DNA of 64,000 bases from Lysinibacillus_B sp036662795 (GCF_036662795.1 NZ_JBAFWZ010000008.1:1-64000); one strand, 5' to 3'; shown: positions 16,355 to 25,999, numbered from the stretch's first letter. The notes: generated from the letters alone by a model not told the origin. Program-made: numbers and translations.

Positions 16355-18084
16355 TAGATTTCCTCCTTTACAAGATTCGTTAATTCACGTGGTAGGAATG
16401 GTGTACCATCATATTTTAAGACGTTACGGATTTTACCGTGACCGCCAATTGACATTTTCATAATGTTTGCCAGCTGAGCTGTTGCGTTGTTTTCTACAAC
16501 AATCACTTTTTTCGCTGAATGGACTAGCTTTTGCATTTCCTCTGCTGGGAACGGGAAGATTAAGCGAACATGTGCATGGTTCGTTTTAATGCCCTCTGCG
16601 TTTAATGCATCCTGTACTTCCTCTAATGCGCCGCGCGTTGAGTTAAAGCCTACTAATAATACGTCGGGTTCCTCATGTGGTGCATTCACATGAACTGGCT
16701 TATCGAATTGTAAACTCTCTAGCTTACGGAAACGTTTGTCCATTTGCGTACGACGGTTCCCCGTTGCCTCAGATGGCTTCCCAGTTTCATCATGCTCAAC
16801 ACCTGTCACATGGTGAATACCGCCCAGCATACCAGGTAGTACACGTGGTGAAATGCCGTCTTCCGTATTTTCAAATCGTTTATAATAATCCTTCGCCTCT
16901 GGATCCTCTGGTGCCGTAATTTTTCCACGGCGAATATCTATTTTGCTATAGTCAAATGGATCTACCGATTGCTTCCCAAGCGATAATTGTAAGTCAGTCA
17001 TTAGAATAACCGGTAGCTGTAATTCCTCTGCAATATTGAACGCTTGGATTGTATCGTAGAACGCTTCCTCCATTGTTGAAGGGGCAATTACGACTTTCGG
17101 AATTTCACCATGTGTTCCATATACCATCGCCATTAAATCCGATTGCTCCTGCTTCGTTGGAAGTCCTGTAGACGGACCACCACGCTGCGTATCGATAATA
17201 ACAAGCGGCTGCTCTGTCATACCAGATAAACCGATTGCCTCCATCATTAACGAAAGTCCAGGACCAGCTGAAGCCGTAAACGAACGTACACCGCCATAGT
17301 TGGCACCAATCGCCATTGTTGCAGCCGCAATTTCATCCTCTGTTTGAATGACTGCCCCACCAACTAGCGGAAGCTTTTTAATCATAAACTCCATTATTTC
17401 TGATGCCGGTGTAATTGGATAGGCTGCCATAAAGCGAGCACCTGCTGCGAGCGCACCAAATGCAACTGCATCATTCCCAATCATAAACATACGGCGCTTT
17501 CCGTCAGCTGGCGCTAATTCCCATGCCCCTACACGGTCACCGATTTGTTCAGCAATCGCTGCACGACCACGTTCGATTGCTTCCATATTTTTTTGTACTA
17601 CCTCTTCGCCTTTACGACCGAAAATATCAGTCACGACGTTTTGGAATACTTCTTCGTTTAAGTTTAATAGCGCAGCTGTTGCCCCAATTGCCACCATATT
17701 TTTCATTAATGATGTACCAAGCTCAGCAGCAATCTCCGTGAACGGTACTGCAAAAAGCGGTGCCTTTGAATCTTCTGGATTCGTCGGGTCGAACTTCGCA
17801 TCTGCTAAAATAATACTGGATTCCGTTAATTCTTTATAATTGACGTCAATCGTTTCCTGATCGAACGCCACTAAAATATCTAAATCGTCCGCAATGAAGC
17901 GTACTTCCTCAGGACGAACTGTAATTTTATTATTCGTATGGCCACCTTTAATACGAGAAGAGAAATGACGATAGCCGTATAAGTGATATCCTAAACGGTT
18001 CATAGCCGTTGCGAAGATTTCACCTGTACTTTCAATCCCTTCACCTTGTTGCCCACCGACTTTCCATGAAAGCTGATGTAACAT
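16354..18084 (-). CDS. korA: 2-oxoacid:ferredoxin oxidoreductase, fused gamma-alpha subunit
   Basis: The 576-residue protein joins the gamma domain (about residues 5-185, with GGQQGEGIESTG) to the alpha domain (about 200-576, with MAAYPITPASEIMEF, which helps hold the 2-oxoacid). No delta ferredoxin-like subunit gene is present nearby, so the enzyme depends on a separate ferredoxin. Such two-subunit KorAB enzymes are the more oxygen-tolerant kind. AAGGAG before the ATG supports the start, and korB follows directly. Confidence 0.95.
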   Translation of the reverse strand: MLHQLSWKVGGQQGEGIESTGEIFATAMNRLGYHLYGYRHFSSRIKGGHTNNKITVRPEEVRFIADDLDILVAFDQETIDVNYKELTESSIILADAKFDPTNPEDSKAPLFAVPFTEIAAELGTSLMKNMVAIGATAALLNLNEEVFQNVVTDIFGRKGEEVVQKNMEAIERGRAAIAEQIGDRVGAWELAPADGKRRMFMIGNDAVAFGALAAGARFMAAYPITPASEIMEFMIKKLPLVGGAVIQTEDEIAAATMAIGANYGGVRSFTASAGPGLSLMMEAIGLSGMTEQPLVIIDTQRGGPSTGLPTKQEQSDLMAMVYGTHGEIPKVVIAPSTMEEAFYDTIQAFNIAEELQLPVILMTDLQLSLGKQSVDPFDYSKIDIRRGKITAPEDPEAKDYYKRFENTEDGISPRVLPGMLGGIHHVTGVEHDETGKPSEATGNRRTQMDKRFRKLESLQFDKPVHVNAPHEEPDVLLVGFNSTRGALEEVQDALNAEGIKTNHAHVRLIFPFPAEEMQKLVHSAKKVIVVENNATAQLANIMKMSIGGHGKIRNVLKYDGTPFLPRELTNLVKEEI

Positions 18085-18242
18085 TTCAACATCTCCTTAA
18101 AATACATTTTATATATGAATTTCCTTCATAAGTTTAACATGAAGATGTTGTGTGTACTATTGAAAATATTATATTCCGTATAAAAATCAGTCCTAAGGCG
18201 GAGCTTTTTTTGTCATTTTGATTATGGCTTTTTAAAAATTGA

Positions 18243-18272
18243 AAAAAGAGCCGCCATTTTAATTGGCAGCTC
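18243..18272 (-). terminator. Terminator after spoVS
   Basis: On the minus strand GAGCTGCC pairs with GGCGGCTC (one wobble) around a 9-base loop and is followed by six T residues. It begins 7 bases after the spoVS stop. Confidence 0.82.
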
Positions 18273-18279
18273 TCCTTAA

Positions 18280-18546
18280 TTATCGATTTCGTTTTTCTAC
18301 AACTAACTTTAAAGCCGTACGATCCTCACCAGCAATCGTAATATCAGCAAATGCTGGAGCACAGATTAGATCTGTTCCACTTGGAGCTACGAAACCTCTT
18401 GCAATTGCTACCGCTTTTATTGCCTGGTTCAATGCACCTGCACCGACCGCCTGCATTTCTACATATCCTTGCTCCCTGATGACCGCAACAAGTGCACCTG
18501 CAACTGAATTTGGATTTGATCGAGATGATACTTTTAATGAATCCAC
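18280..18546 (-). CDS. spoVS: Stage V sporulation protein S
   Basis: SpoVS is a small Alba-fold protein needed for normal coat assembly and progress of sporulation. The 88-residue product matches the family closely, including SSRSNPNSVAGAL, the GAGALNQAIKAVAIARGFVAPSG core and ALKLVVE near the end. It starts with GTG seven bases after GGGGAGG. It lies between ymdB and korA, as it lies downstream of ymdB in B. subtilis. Confidence 0.97.
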   Translation of the reverse strand: MDSLKVSSRSNPNSVAGALVAVIREQGYVEMQAVGAGALNQAIKAVAIARGFVAPSGTDLICAPAFADITIAGEDRTALKLVVEKRNR

Positions 18547-18727
18547 AACTATTCCTCCCCATTGAGCTTAAAAGTTTAGTATACGGTTAACAATTTGTTG
18601 TCCGTAGCTCATTGTATGCGGCAGAAAACAGAAATATACTACTCTATAGTTGCAAAAATTGGCATCATTGAGTAAAAGATTTGTCGAATTTTATTTATAG
18701 CAGAAAAACACCTAAAAACGACCTTTT

Positions 18728-19525
18728 TTACGATTGGAACGGATAGTCCTCATTGATATAAATACGTTCTTGGCGAAGTGCTTTGCCCGTTTTATCATCG
18801 ATTTCTACAAAGAAGCCACTTAGCACTTCACGACCCTTTTTCGGCACTTCAAAACGAGATGGCATATTTGTTTGGAAACGATAAATAACACTTTCCTTAG
18901 TCATTCCTAAAATTTCATCATAAGGTCCTGTCATCCCAACATCTGTAATGTACGCTGTGCCGCCTGGGTAAATGCGAGAGTCTGCTGTTTGTACATGTGT
19001 ATGTGTCCCCACAACTGCTGACACACGGCCATCTAAATGCCAGCCTAGCGCAATTTTCTCTGACGTCGCCTCCGCATGAAAATCAACGAATACAAGCGGT
19101 GAAGTTTTACGTGCCTGGGCTACAAGCTCATCCCCCAAAGCAAAAGGATCCTCATGTGGAGGAAGGAATACACGACCATGTAAATTAATAACAGATAGCG
19201 TAACCCCGTTTTTAGAAATCTGCACCATTCCTTTACCCGGTGCATCCTTCGAAAAGTTTGCCGGACGAATTAAATAGTCCGCATCATCAATAAAATCAAA
19301 AATGTCTTTATTATCCCACGTATGGTTACCCATTGTAATGACATCGACACCCATTTGTAAAAGATCATTATAAATATTCCGTGTAATACCGCGCCCAGCA
19401 GCAGCATTTTCTCCGTTTGCAATAACAACATCTACCCCATATTTTTTCTTTAATCGAGGTAAGTATTTTTCAACCGCATCTCGACCAATCGAGCCTACGA
19501 TATCACCAATAAATAGAACCTTCAT
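18728..19525 (-). CDS. ymdB: YmdB-family metallophosphoesterase
   Basis: YmdB is a two-metal phosphoesterase with activity on cyclic nucleotides; in B. subtilis it shapes the choice between motility and biofilm and affects RNase Y-linked mRNA levels. The 265-residue protein keeps the metal ligands D8, E39, N40, N67, H68, H150, H175 and H177. In B. subtilis ymdB follows rny directly. Here 29 kb of polysaccharide genes separates them, and ymdB has its own promoter signal. Confidence 0.95.
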   Translation of the reverse strand: MKVLFIGDIVGSIGRDAVEKYLPRLKKKYGVDVVIANGENAAAGRGITRNIYNDLLQMGVDVITMGNHTWDNKDIFDFIDDADYLIRPANFSKDAPGKGMVQISKNGVTLSVINLHGRVFLPPHEDPFALGDELVAQARKTSPLVFVDFHAEATSEKIALGWHLDGRVSAVVGTHTHVQTADSRIYPGGTAYITDVGMTGPYDEILGMTKESVIYRFQTNMPSRFEVPKKGREVLSGFFVEIDDKTGKALRQERIYINEDYPFQS

Positions 19526-19559
19526 TTTTTACGACCACACTTTCTTTCTAATACGCCCT

Positions 19560-19589
19560 ATTGTAGCATTTTCATCGGAATGAGTGCAA
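19560..19589 (-). promoter_or_regulatory. Promoter candidate for ymdB
   Basis: TTGCAC, an 18-base spacer and TACAAT, with TG one base before the -10 box, fit a sigma-A promoter of the extended -10 kind. It lies 34 bases before the ymdB start and beyond the galE terminator. Confidence 0.5.
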
Positions 19590-19661
19590 TGAAGGAGAAG
19601 ACGGTTAACAGCCTTTTAATCATGGAATTCCCGCGAAGTGAATCCTAATAAAAAATAATGC

Positions 19662-19691
19662 AAAAAACCTGAATACTTTAGAGCATACAGG
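19662..19691 (-). terminator. Terminator after galE, left edge of the polysaccharide island
   Basis: On the minus strand CCTGTAT pairs with GTATTCAGG (one mismatch) and is followed by six T residues, about 20 bases after the galE stop. It would stop island transcripts from entering ymdB. Confidence 0.72.
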
Positions 19692-19710
19692 CAAGAACAT
19701 TTACTTATTA

Positions 19711-20715
19711 TTAAATTAACACATAATTTTTCTCAAAATTCCAAGCATCTCTACACATGCACTCAATCGTTCGCTTTGCCTGCCATTGTAACTCTCTTTC
19801 TGCTTTACTCACATCTGCAAATACGGACGCTAAATCACCATTTCGCCTACCAACAATTTCGTACGGAATCCGGACTCCATTTACCCTTTGGAAAGTATCG
19901 ACAAGCTGTAAAACACTTGTCCCTTTACCAGTGCCTAAATTATAAATATGAGTGCCAGGCTTCAGATGGGCTAGTGCCGCAGCATGCCCTTCCGCGAGAT
20001 CCATCACATGAATATAATCTCGGACTCCGGTACCGTCTATCGTCGGATAGTCCCCTCCAAAAACATTTAAAGCCCTCAATTCTCCCTTTGCCACCTTCGT
20101 AATATAAGGCATCAAATTATTCGGCATACCATTGGCTGCCTCACCAATCATGCCACTTTCATGGGCGCCAACCGGGTTAAAATACCGCAGGATCGAAACG
20201 CTAAATTCTGGGTTTATTGCTGCTACATCCATTAATATCCGCTCACACATCGCCTTTGTCTCTCCATAAGGATTACTAGTCGGCAATAATTCAAGTGATT
20301 CTACTATCGGACTAACTCGATCACCATACACTGTAGCAGACGAGCTAAAAACAAACTTTTTCACATCATATTTAAGACAAAGCTTCACCAAATTCAATGT
20401 ACCTATTAGATTATTGTTATAGTATTTTAAAGGATTATCGACTGATTCTCCAACCGCTTTAAAGCCAGCAAAATGGATGATCGCATCAAAATTGTGCTTG
20501 CTAAACAAATCTTCTAAAATCTCTTCATGACAAATATCTATATTATGAAATAAGATCTCCTCTTGCACAATCTTTTTAAGATTATCTAGTGCCTTGACCG
20601 TACTATTTGATAGATTGTCTGCAATAACTAATTGCGCATGAGGAAACTGCTCCCGTAACGAAACATACGTATGTGAGCCGATATAACCATTACCACCCGT
20701 GATTAAGATATTCAA
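19711..20715 (-). CDS. galE: UDP-glucose 4-epimerase
   Basis: GalE interconverts UDP-glucose and UDP-galactose, or the N-acetylated forms in some homologues, using bound NAD. The 334-residue extended SDR protein has the NAD motif GGNGYIG at its N-terminus, the catalytic SSSATVYG serine region and YGETK tyrosine-lysine pair, and ends normally. The start is TTG after AAAGGAG. It is the last gene of the wzz-kinase-galE group and would supply UDP-galactose or UDP-GalNAc for the surface polymer. Which substrate it prefers is not visible. Confidence 0.93.
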   Translation of the reverse strand: MNILITGGNGYIGSHTYVSLREQFPHAQLVIADNLSNSTVKALDNLKKIVQEEILFHNIDICHEEILEDLFSKHNFDAIIHFAGFKAVGESVDNPLKYYNNNLIGTLNLVKLCLKYDVKKFVFSSSATVYGDRVSPIVESLELLPTSNPYGETKAMCERILMDVAAINPEFSVSILRYFNPVGAHESGMIGEAANGMPNNLMPYITKVAKGELRALNVFGGDYPTIDGTGVRDYIHVMDLAEGHAAALAHLKPGTHIYNLGTGKGTSVLQLVDTFQRVNGVRIPYEIVGRRNGDLASVFADVSKAERELQWQAKRTIECMCRDAWNFEKNYVLI

Positions 20716-20745
20716 CGTCTCGCTCCTTTTACTTGTTAAATACTA

Positions 20746-21462
20746 TTATTTCTCACCATAATACTGATAATGATATTTTTTACTTTTTGACATTTTGTAG
20801 TTATTTAACACCACGCCAAGAATATTTGCTTTGGAAGAAGTTAGAATTGCTTTTGCCCTTAGAACCTCTTCCTTTTCAACTTCTCCAGAGCATACAATTA
20901 ATAACGTACCATCAGTTTTATTGGATAAAATTTGTGCATCTGCTACTGATAATAGAGGTGGTGCATCAATAATAATAATGTCAAAACTTCTACGCATTTC
21001 TAATAGAAGGATGTCCATCGTTTTTGATGAAAGTAATTCTGCTGGATTTGGGGGTATTGGACCACTAGGCAAAACATATAGTCCTACAATCGGCGTTTCC
21101 TGTATCGCCTGTTGAATTTCCACCTGTCTCGCTAGTGCTGAAGATAAACCAATTGTATTAAATACGGAGAAGGTGTAATGTAAAGTCGGTTTTCGCATAT
21201 CCCCATCAATAATTAATACTTTTTTTCCTTCTTGAGCAAAAACAACTCCTAAATTAGCAGCATTCGTTGACTTTCCCTCACCAGGAGTCGACGATGTAAC
21301 TAATATCGTCTTTAATTCTTGATCAGGTACAGAGAAGGATATATTTGTACGTATTGTACGGAACTGTTCAGCAATAATTGATTTAGAATCTGAAAATGCT
21401 ACAAGTCTCCGGGCCATTGTTGATAACTTATACTTTTTTTTATTTCTAGTTAATCCGAACAC
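20746..21462 (-). CDS. Bacterial tyrosine kinase of the CpsD/YwqD/EpsB type
   Basis: This cytoplasmic BY-kinase works with the membrane protein encoded just upstream to regulate polysaccharide chain export and length. With a GTG start at 21462, seven bases after GGAGG, it has 238 residues. The ATPase motifs are Walker A SSTPGEGKST (57-66), Walker A' DGDMR (86-90) and Walker B IIIDAPP (about 163-169). The C-terminus ends in a tyrosine cluster (KKYHYQYYGEK), the normal autophosphorylation site. The cognate phosphatase is encoded 26 kb away at 47406. Confidence 0.93.
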   Translation of the reverse strand: MFGLTRNKKKYKLSTMARRLVAFSDSKSIIAEQFRTIRTNISFSVPDQELKTILVTSSTPGEGKSTNAANLGVVFAQEGKKVLIIDGDMRKPTLHYTFSVFNTIGLSSALARQVEIQQAIQETPIVGLYVLPSGPIPPNPAELLSSKTMDILLLEMRRSFDIIIIDAPPLLSVADAQILSNKTDGTLLIVCSGEVEKEEVLRAKAILTSSKANILGVVLNNYKMSKSKKYHYQYYGEK

Positions 21463-21463
21463 C

Positions 21464-22189
21464 CTAAACCCTCCTACCTCTTTGTGATTTATCATTAGCT
21501 CTACTTACTTTCTCTAAGGGGATCGACCCGACTAGTCCCATAATTGGCAGCTCTAGAATTTTCTCTATATCACTTTCACTTTTAATCGTTGTATCTAACA
21601 TTTCTCGCAAAAATGCTAGTGCAATCCCAAGCATTAAACCAATAACAGCTGCAATAGCTAAATTCAACATTTTATTTGGTTTTATTGGGCTAGGATTCTC
21701 ACTTAATTTTGCTTGAGCTAAAATAGTAATATTATCAACACTCATTAAAGAGGGTATTTCTTTTTTAAATACTTCAGCCACTGTGTTCGCAATCGCAACA
21801 GCCTGTTCTGGATTTTGATCTTCTACTCTTATATTGACAACCTTCGAATCACTTTCATTCGAAACGATAATTTTATTTATTAGTTGATCTGAAGAGGAAT
21901 CTAATTCTAGCTCTTCAACTACTTTATTCAAAATCACCGGGCTTTTGATGATGACATTATACGTATTAATTAATTGCAAATCTGTTTCCATCTGGGACCA
22001 AGAATACGCTTCCTCACTAGTAGGCTTTTGATTTACTAGAATCTGTGTCTGTGCTTGGTAAATTGGCGTTATATAGTAGGAATTAAGTACATACGCTGTA
22101 CTAACAGCAAGTATCGCCAAACATATAATAAGTAATAATCTTTTTTTAATAATCTTAAAGATTTCCTGTAAACTAATCGATTCTTCCAA
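21464..22189 (-). CDS. Chain-length determinant (Wzz/CpsC/YwqC-type) membrane protein
   Basis: This Wzz-domain membrane protein has 241 residues with one membrane segment at about 19-38 and another at about 170-192, and a short cytoplasmic tail that activates the tyrosine kinase. In Gram-positives the adaptor and the kinase are separate proteins, as here; their genes are one base apart after start correction. It starts with TTG after GGAGG. It probably controls chain length and couples the kinase to the polymer-making complex. Confidence 0.92.
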   Translation of the reverse strand: MEESISLQEIFKIIKKRLLLIICLAILAVSTAYVLNSYYITPIYQAQTQILVNQKPTSEEAYSWSQMETDLQLINTYNVIIKSPVILNKVVEELELDSSSDQLINKIIVSNESDSKVVNIRVEDQNPEQAVAIANTVAEVFKKEIPSLMSVDNITILAQAKLSENPSPIKPNKMLNLAIAAVIGLMLGIALAFLREMLDTTIKSESDIEKILELPIMGLVGSIPLEKVSRANDKSQRGRRV

Positions 22190-22773
22190 TAGCTTTTCCT
22201 CCGTTTCAAACTGTTAATAGTAGTAGATACATTAAATTAACGTTTAATATACTTCTGTAAAAAGAGTTTTCTATTTACTTAATATATGTAAAAAACCCTC
22301 TTATTATCCCTATTAAATGACAATCTTATAAGGTTCACAAATAATCACCACAGAATAGAACTTTGGAGTACGTAGCTTTTTACGGCAGTCGTGAGTATCA
22401 TAGTAATTCTCATAACAAAAAACCATAATGCGCAATTAATTAATACATTATGGACTATTTAAACTATTTAGATTCTACAAATAAATGTATTTTTCTGTAA
22501 AAGAAGTCCTGAATCTTAAAGTTAGAATAGAAGATTCAATCTTATATTCTAAGATTTTAAAGGAATGGTTAAGTTATAGAGGCTCTACCTTCACTAACAC
22601 CTTTGAGCCGTCTTGCAAATTCCGAATAGGCTATTAACATGTTCTTACTAAAAAATATATATTATCTAATATTTAAATATTAAAAGATGCTTTGGCTAAA
22701 CTTACTAGTATGTGAGTTCCCAATGCAAACATGGTGATTTACGTGTAAACATAACACATATTATTTCTCAATA
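22190..22773. other. 584-base gap inside the polysaccharide island
   Basis: No gene is supported on either strand. It contains one clear terminator (22418-22453), which ends the long upstream transcript. The 230 bases between that and wzz must hold the promoter of wzz-kinase-galE. Two imperfect direct repeats, TTTTTTACATATATTAA and TTTTTACAGAAGTATATTAA on the minus strand (about 22245-22303), are a candidate regulatory site, but no convincing -35/-10 pair is visible. Confidence 0.45.
22418..22453 (-). terminator. Terminator of the main polysaccharide transcript
   Basis: CCATAATG pairs perfectly with CATTATGG around a 15-base A/T-rich loop, and six T residues follow on the minus strand. It lies about 320 bases after the last gene of the main series. 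Confidence 0.75.
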
Positions 22774-24027
22774 TTAATTAAAAAGAAGTTTGGTATCATT
22801 AGTTTTTCTATTACTTCCTTCCATGGAATCTTCTAAAATTACCTTTATGAAACAATGGATATTATCCATCTTCTGTACCATCTCTTCTCTTGAAGAAAAT
22901 TTTAATATTATAATGCCCATTTTCTCATGAGGTCCTGAAAGCTCAAAAACCATATCACCTGGCTGTACTAATAAATCATATTCAACTAGATTATTTTTTT
23001 TAAACTCTTCTTGGATTTCAATATGTTTGAGTTTACCCGTTTTATGACTGTTCAAAATATAACTTACCCAAAAACCACTAGGTTCGACCATTATTAAATC
23101 GCTACAGTCCTCACCTAATGCCCCTTTAATCGTATACTCTATTAAATCAATACCCGTAGCATATTTAATTGCTTGAGGGTTCCAATCGCCCCCATTACGT
23201 GGCGCAACTTCAATTAAATATACATTCTCATTTTTATCAATTCGTATATCAAAATTGTAAGCGCACGTATTCATATTTAACAAAGTAATCAGTTTTTGAA
23301 GCTCATTATAAACTTTTTCTTGAAGATATTTCGGTAAAATAGAAGGCCACGTCGCTACAATGGAGATAAATGGATTTAAACGTTCAGTAGAGAAATACTC
23401 ATTTGACAGGCTACAAAAAGCAAGTTGACCATTGATTGAAAACCCATCTCCCCCTACATGTGGATAGTAGTTCTCAATATATTCTTCTATTATAAAACGC
23501 TTCGTTTTGGAATGACGAAGTGCGTTTTCAGCCTTTTCCTTCAGCTGTTCTACAGCATCGATTTTCGCTACGCCTTTACTACCAGCCGCATCAACAGGCT
23601 TAATCATTACCGGCAAGTTAAAGTGTGGAATACCTTCCATTGCCTCTTCAAATGAACTATACCCTACAGCTTTTGGAACATTAAATCCATGTTCTTTTTG
23701 AAAATCTCGAAATTTTTCCTTATTTATTAGTATTTCAACAGAATCATAAGGATTTGAGGGTAAGCCTAATTGTTTAGCAACATAAGCTACTGTAGGTGCT
23801 CCTGAATCTGCAACGTAACAAACGATTCCATCAATATTTAATGATTTTGCTAGGTGTAGTACAGCCTCTTTATCTGTTGTACTAACATTATAAAATTCAT
23901 GTGCATATTGTTTCCCAGGACAATCTTCCACAGTATCACAAAGTATAATATAGTGCCCCATGTCTTTCGCTTTCTTAATAGCGGGAATTTGAGCATTAGC
24001 ACCGCCTAGCATTAATAGCTTTTTCAA
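22774..24027 (-). CDS. ATP-grasp ligase, paralogue 1 of 3
   Basis: ATP-grasp enzymes activate a carboxyl group as an acyl phosphate and join it to an amine or other nucleophile. The 417-residue protein starts KKLLMLGG after a TTG at 24027 with AGAGGTG before it; an upstream in-frame start at 24087 lacks a ribosome site. An N-terminal Rossmann-like region (1-100), a VMIKPVDAAGSKGV ATP-binding loop near residue 150 and the metal-binding stretch LIEVAPRNGG near 290 are all present. It is clearly paralogous to the proteins encoded at 27878 and 29143. The substrates are unknown; an amino-sugar acceptor is inferred from its neighbours. Confidence 0.85.
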   Translation of the reverse strand: MKKLLMLGGANAQIPAIKKAKDMGHYIILCDTVEDCPGKQYAHEFYNVSTTDKEAVLHLAKSLNIDGIVCYVADSGAPTVAYVAKQLGLPSNPYDSVEILINKEKFRDFQKEHGFNVPKAVGYSSFEEAMEGIPHFNLPVMIKPVDAAGSKGVAKIDAVEQLKEKAENALRHSKTKRFIIEEYIENYYPHVGGDGFSINGQLAFCSLSNEYFSTERLNPFISIVATWPSILPKYLQEKVYNELQKLITLLNMNTCAYNFDIRIDKNENVYLIEVAPRNGGDWNPQAIKYATGIDLIEYTIKGALGEDCSDLIMVEPSGFWVSYILNSHKTGKLKHIEIQEEFKKNNLVEYDLLVQPGDMVFELSGPHEKMGIIILKFSSREEMVQKMDNIHCFIKVILEDSMEGSNRKTNDTKLLFN

Positions 24028-24105
24028 AACTAATACACCTCTTTTAATAAATTTTTGTATAAGCCCTCTAGCATATATATGTGTCAATTTCTGAGAATAA
24101 CATTT

Positions 24106-25065
24106 TTATTGCAACCAGTTATTTTTCATATACCACTCAATTGTTTGTATAATTCCCGTATCAAATGAATATGTCGGCTTCCAACCTAATCCTTCTAACT
24201 TTGTCGGATCGATTGCATAACGTTTATCATGCCCTAACCGATCAGGGACAAATTTAATTAATTTCTCGGACTTCTGTAAAAAAGAAAGTATTTTCCTAAC
24301 TACTTCTAGATTTGTTAGCTCATTATGTCCACCAATATTATATATTTCGCCGGAAATACCTTTATGCATGATTAGATCAATCGCAAGACAATGATCATAA
24401 ACATGTAACCAATCCCGAATATTTTGGCCATCCCCATAAATCGGTACCTTTTCATCTTTTAATGCACGTGAAATGATTAAAGGTATTAGCTTCTCAGGAT
24501 ATTGGTACGGCCCGTAATTATTGGAGCATCTCGTAATATTCACTGGTAATTTATATGTCTCGTAATAAGCTCGGACTAATAAATCTGACCCCGCTTTACT
24601 AGCACTATATGGACTGTTTGGTTGTAACGGCGTATCCTCTGTAAAGAATGTCGTAGGTTCAAAATCTAACTCTCCATAAACTTCATCAGTTGAAACATGA
24701 ATAAATTTTGTGATACCTACTTGTCTAGCAGCCTCTAGTAAATTTTGTGTACCCACAACATTCGTTTTCACAAAAATTCCCGGGTCTTGTATAGAACGAT
24801 CAACATGACTTTCTGCTGCAAAATGAATTACATAATCAAATTGAAATTGTTGAAATAGAGAAAGAATCGTTTCATAATCAATAATATTGGCCTGTATGAA
24901 GGAATAATGTGGATTGTCCTCGATGTGAAGATGCTTTGTTAGATCTCCCGCATAAGTTAATGCATCTAAATTATAAATTTTATAGTGGGGGTAGTATTTT
25001 AATAGATAGTGAATAAAATTACCACCAATAAACCCTGCTCCACCAGTTACTAATATCTTTTTCAT
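24106..25065 (-). CDS. rfbB: dTDP-glucose 4,6-dehydratase
   Basis: RfbB turns dTDP-glucose into dTDP-4-keto-6-deoxyglucose using bound NAD. The 319-residue protein has GGAGFIGGN at the N-terminus, the STDEVYGEL segment with the catalytic Thr-Asp-Glu, YSASKAGSD with the Tyr-Lys pair, and NNYGPYQYPEKLIP. It follows rfbA by 16 bases. The usual rhamnose genes rfbC and rfbD are absent from the window, so the keto sugar probably goes to the VioA-like aminotransferase at 26704. Confidence 0.96.
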   Translation of the reverse strand: MKKILVTGGAGFIGGNFIHYLLKYYPHYKIYNLDALTYAGDLTKHLHIEDNPHYSFIQANIIDYETILSLFQQFQFDYVIHFAAESHVDRSIQDPGIFVKTNVVGTQNLLEAARQVGITKFIHVSTDEVYGELDFEPTTFFTEDTPLQPNSPYSASKAGSDLLVRAYYETYKLPVNITRCSNNYGPYQYPEKLIPLIISRALKDEKVPIYGDGQNIRDWLHVYDHCLAIDLIMHKGISGEIYNIGGHNELTNLEVVRKILSFLQKSEKLIKFVPDRLGHDKRYAIDPTKLEGLGWKPTYSFDTGIIQTIEWYMKNNWLQ

Positions 25066-25081
25066 TTAATATTGCCACCTT

Positions 25082-25975
25082 TTAAGATACTGTTTCAATC
25101 GATAAATCTACAAAGTTTGTAATATCCATTAAATATTTCCCATAATCTGTTTTCATAAGCGATTCAGCAAGGGTTACGAGTTGCTGCTTTGAAATATAGC
25201 CCTTTCTGTAAGCAATCTCCTCAATACAAGCAATGTACAAACCTTGACGTTTTTGAATTGCTTCAACAAAATTAGAAGCTTCTAATAAAGATTCGTGAGT
25301 GCCGGTATCTAGCCAGGCTAATCCGCGTCCCGTCAGCTCTACTGTTAATTCACCTTGCTCCATATATTCTTCTAAAACCGAGGTGATTTCCAACTCTCCT
25401 CGCGCAGAAGGCTGTACATTTTTAGCCACATCTATAACTTTATTATCAAAAAAATATAACCCTGGAATTGCATATGATGATTTAGGATTTTCAGGCTTCT
25501 CTTCTATTGAAATTGCATTATGTTGTTCATCCACTTCTACCACTCCATAGGCACGAGGATCATTTACATAACACCCTAAAATGATACTGCCCTTCGTCAA
25601 AGAAGCTGCTTCTGTTAATGTATTCGATAAGTTCGAACCATAAAAAATATTATCTCCTAAAACTAACGCAACAGGAGAGTTACCGATAAAACTCTCTCCA
25701 ATAATAAACGCTTCAGCTAGTCCATTCGGATGGTCTTGAACAGCATATTCAAAATGCATACCTAGCTTATTACCATCCCCTAACAACTCCTTAAATCCCT
25801 CAATATCCCGTGGCGTAGAGATAATCAATATCTCACGTATACCTGCTAGCATTAATACCGATAGTGGATAATAGATCATTGGCTTATCGTAAATTGGTAG
25901 CATTTGCTTTGAAATCGATTTTGTTAGCGGGTACAGTCGGGTTCCTGAACCACCTGCTAAAAGAATTCCTTTCAT
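25082..25975 (-). CDS. rfbA: Glucose-1-phosphate thymidylyltransferase
   Basis: RfbA makes dTDP-glucose from glucose 1-phosphate and dTTP. The 297-residue protein begins with the nucleotide-binding signature LAGGSGTRLYPLT and continues KQMLPIYDKPMIYYPLS, VLGDNIFYG and the ITSVLEEYM and LDTGTHESLLEA motifs. Length and ends are normal. It precedes rfbB, and the two form the first steps of a dTDP-deoxyhexose route. Confidence 0.96.
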   Translation of the reverse strand: MKGILLAGGSGTRLYPLTKSISKQMLPIYDKPMIYYPLSVLMLAGIREILIISTPRDIEGFKELLGDGNKLGMHFEYAVQDHPNGLAEAFIIGESFIGNSPVALVLGDNIFYGSNLSNTLTEAASLTKGSIILGCYVNDPRAYGVVEVDEQHNAISIEEKPENPKSSYAIPGLYFFDNKVIDVAKNVQPSARGELEITSVLEEYMEQGELTVELTGRGLAWLDTGTHESLLEASNFVEAIQKRQGLYIACIEEIAYRKGYISKQQLVTLAESLMKTDYGKYLMDITNFVDLSIETVS

Positions 25976-25999
25976 CTATACATCTCCTCATATCTCTTG

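Noticed and set aside
24040..24082. TTGACA followed by TATACA upstream of the first ATP-grasp gene
   Set aside because: The spacer is 20 bases, too long for a normal sigma-A promoter, and the gene is well placed for read-through from rfbB.
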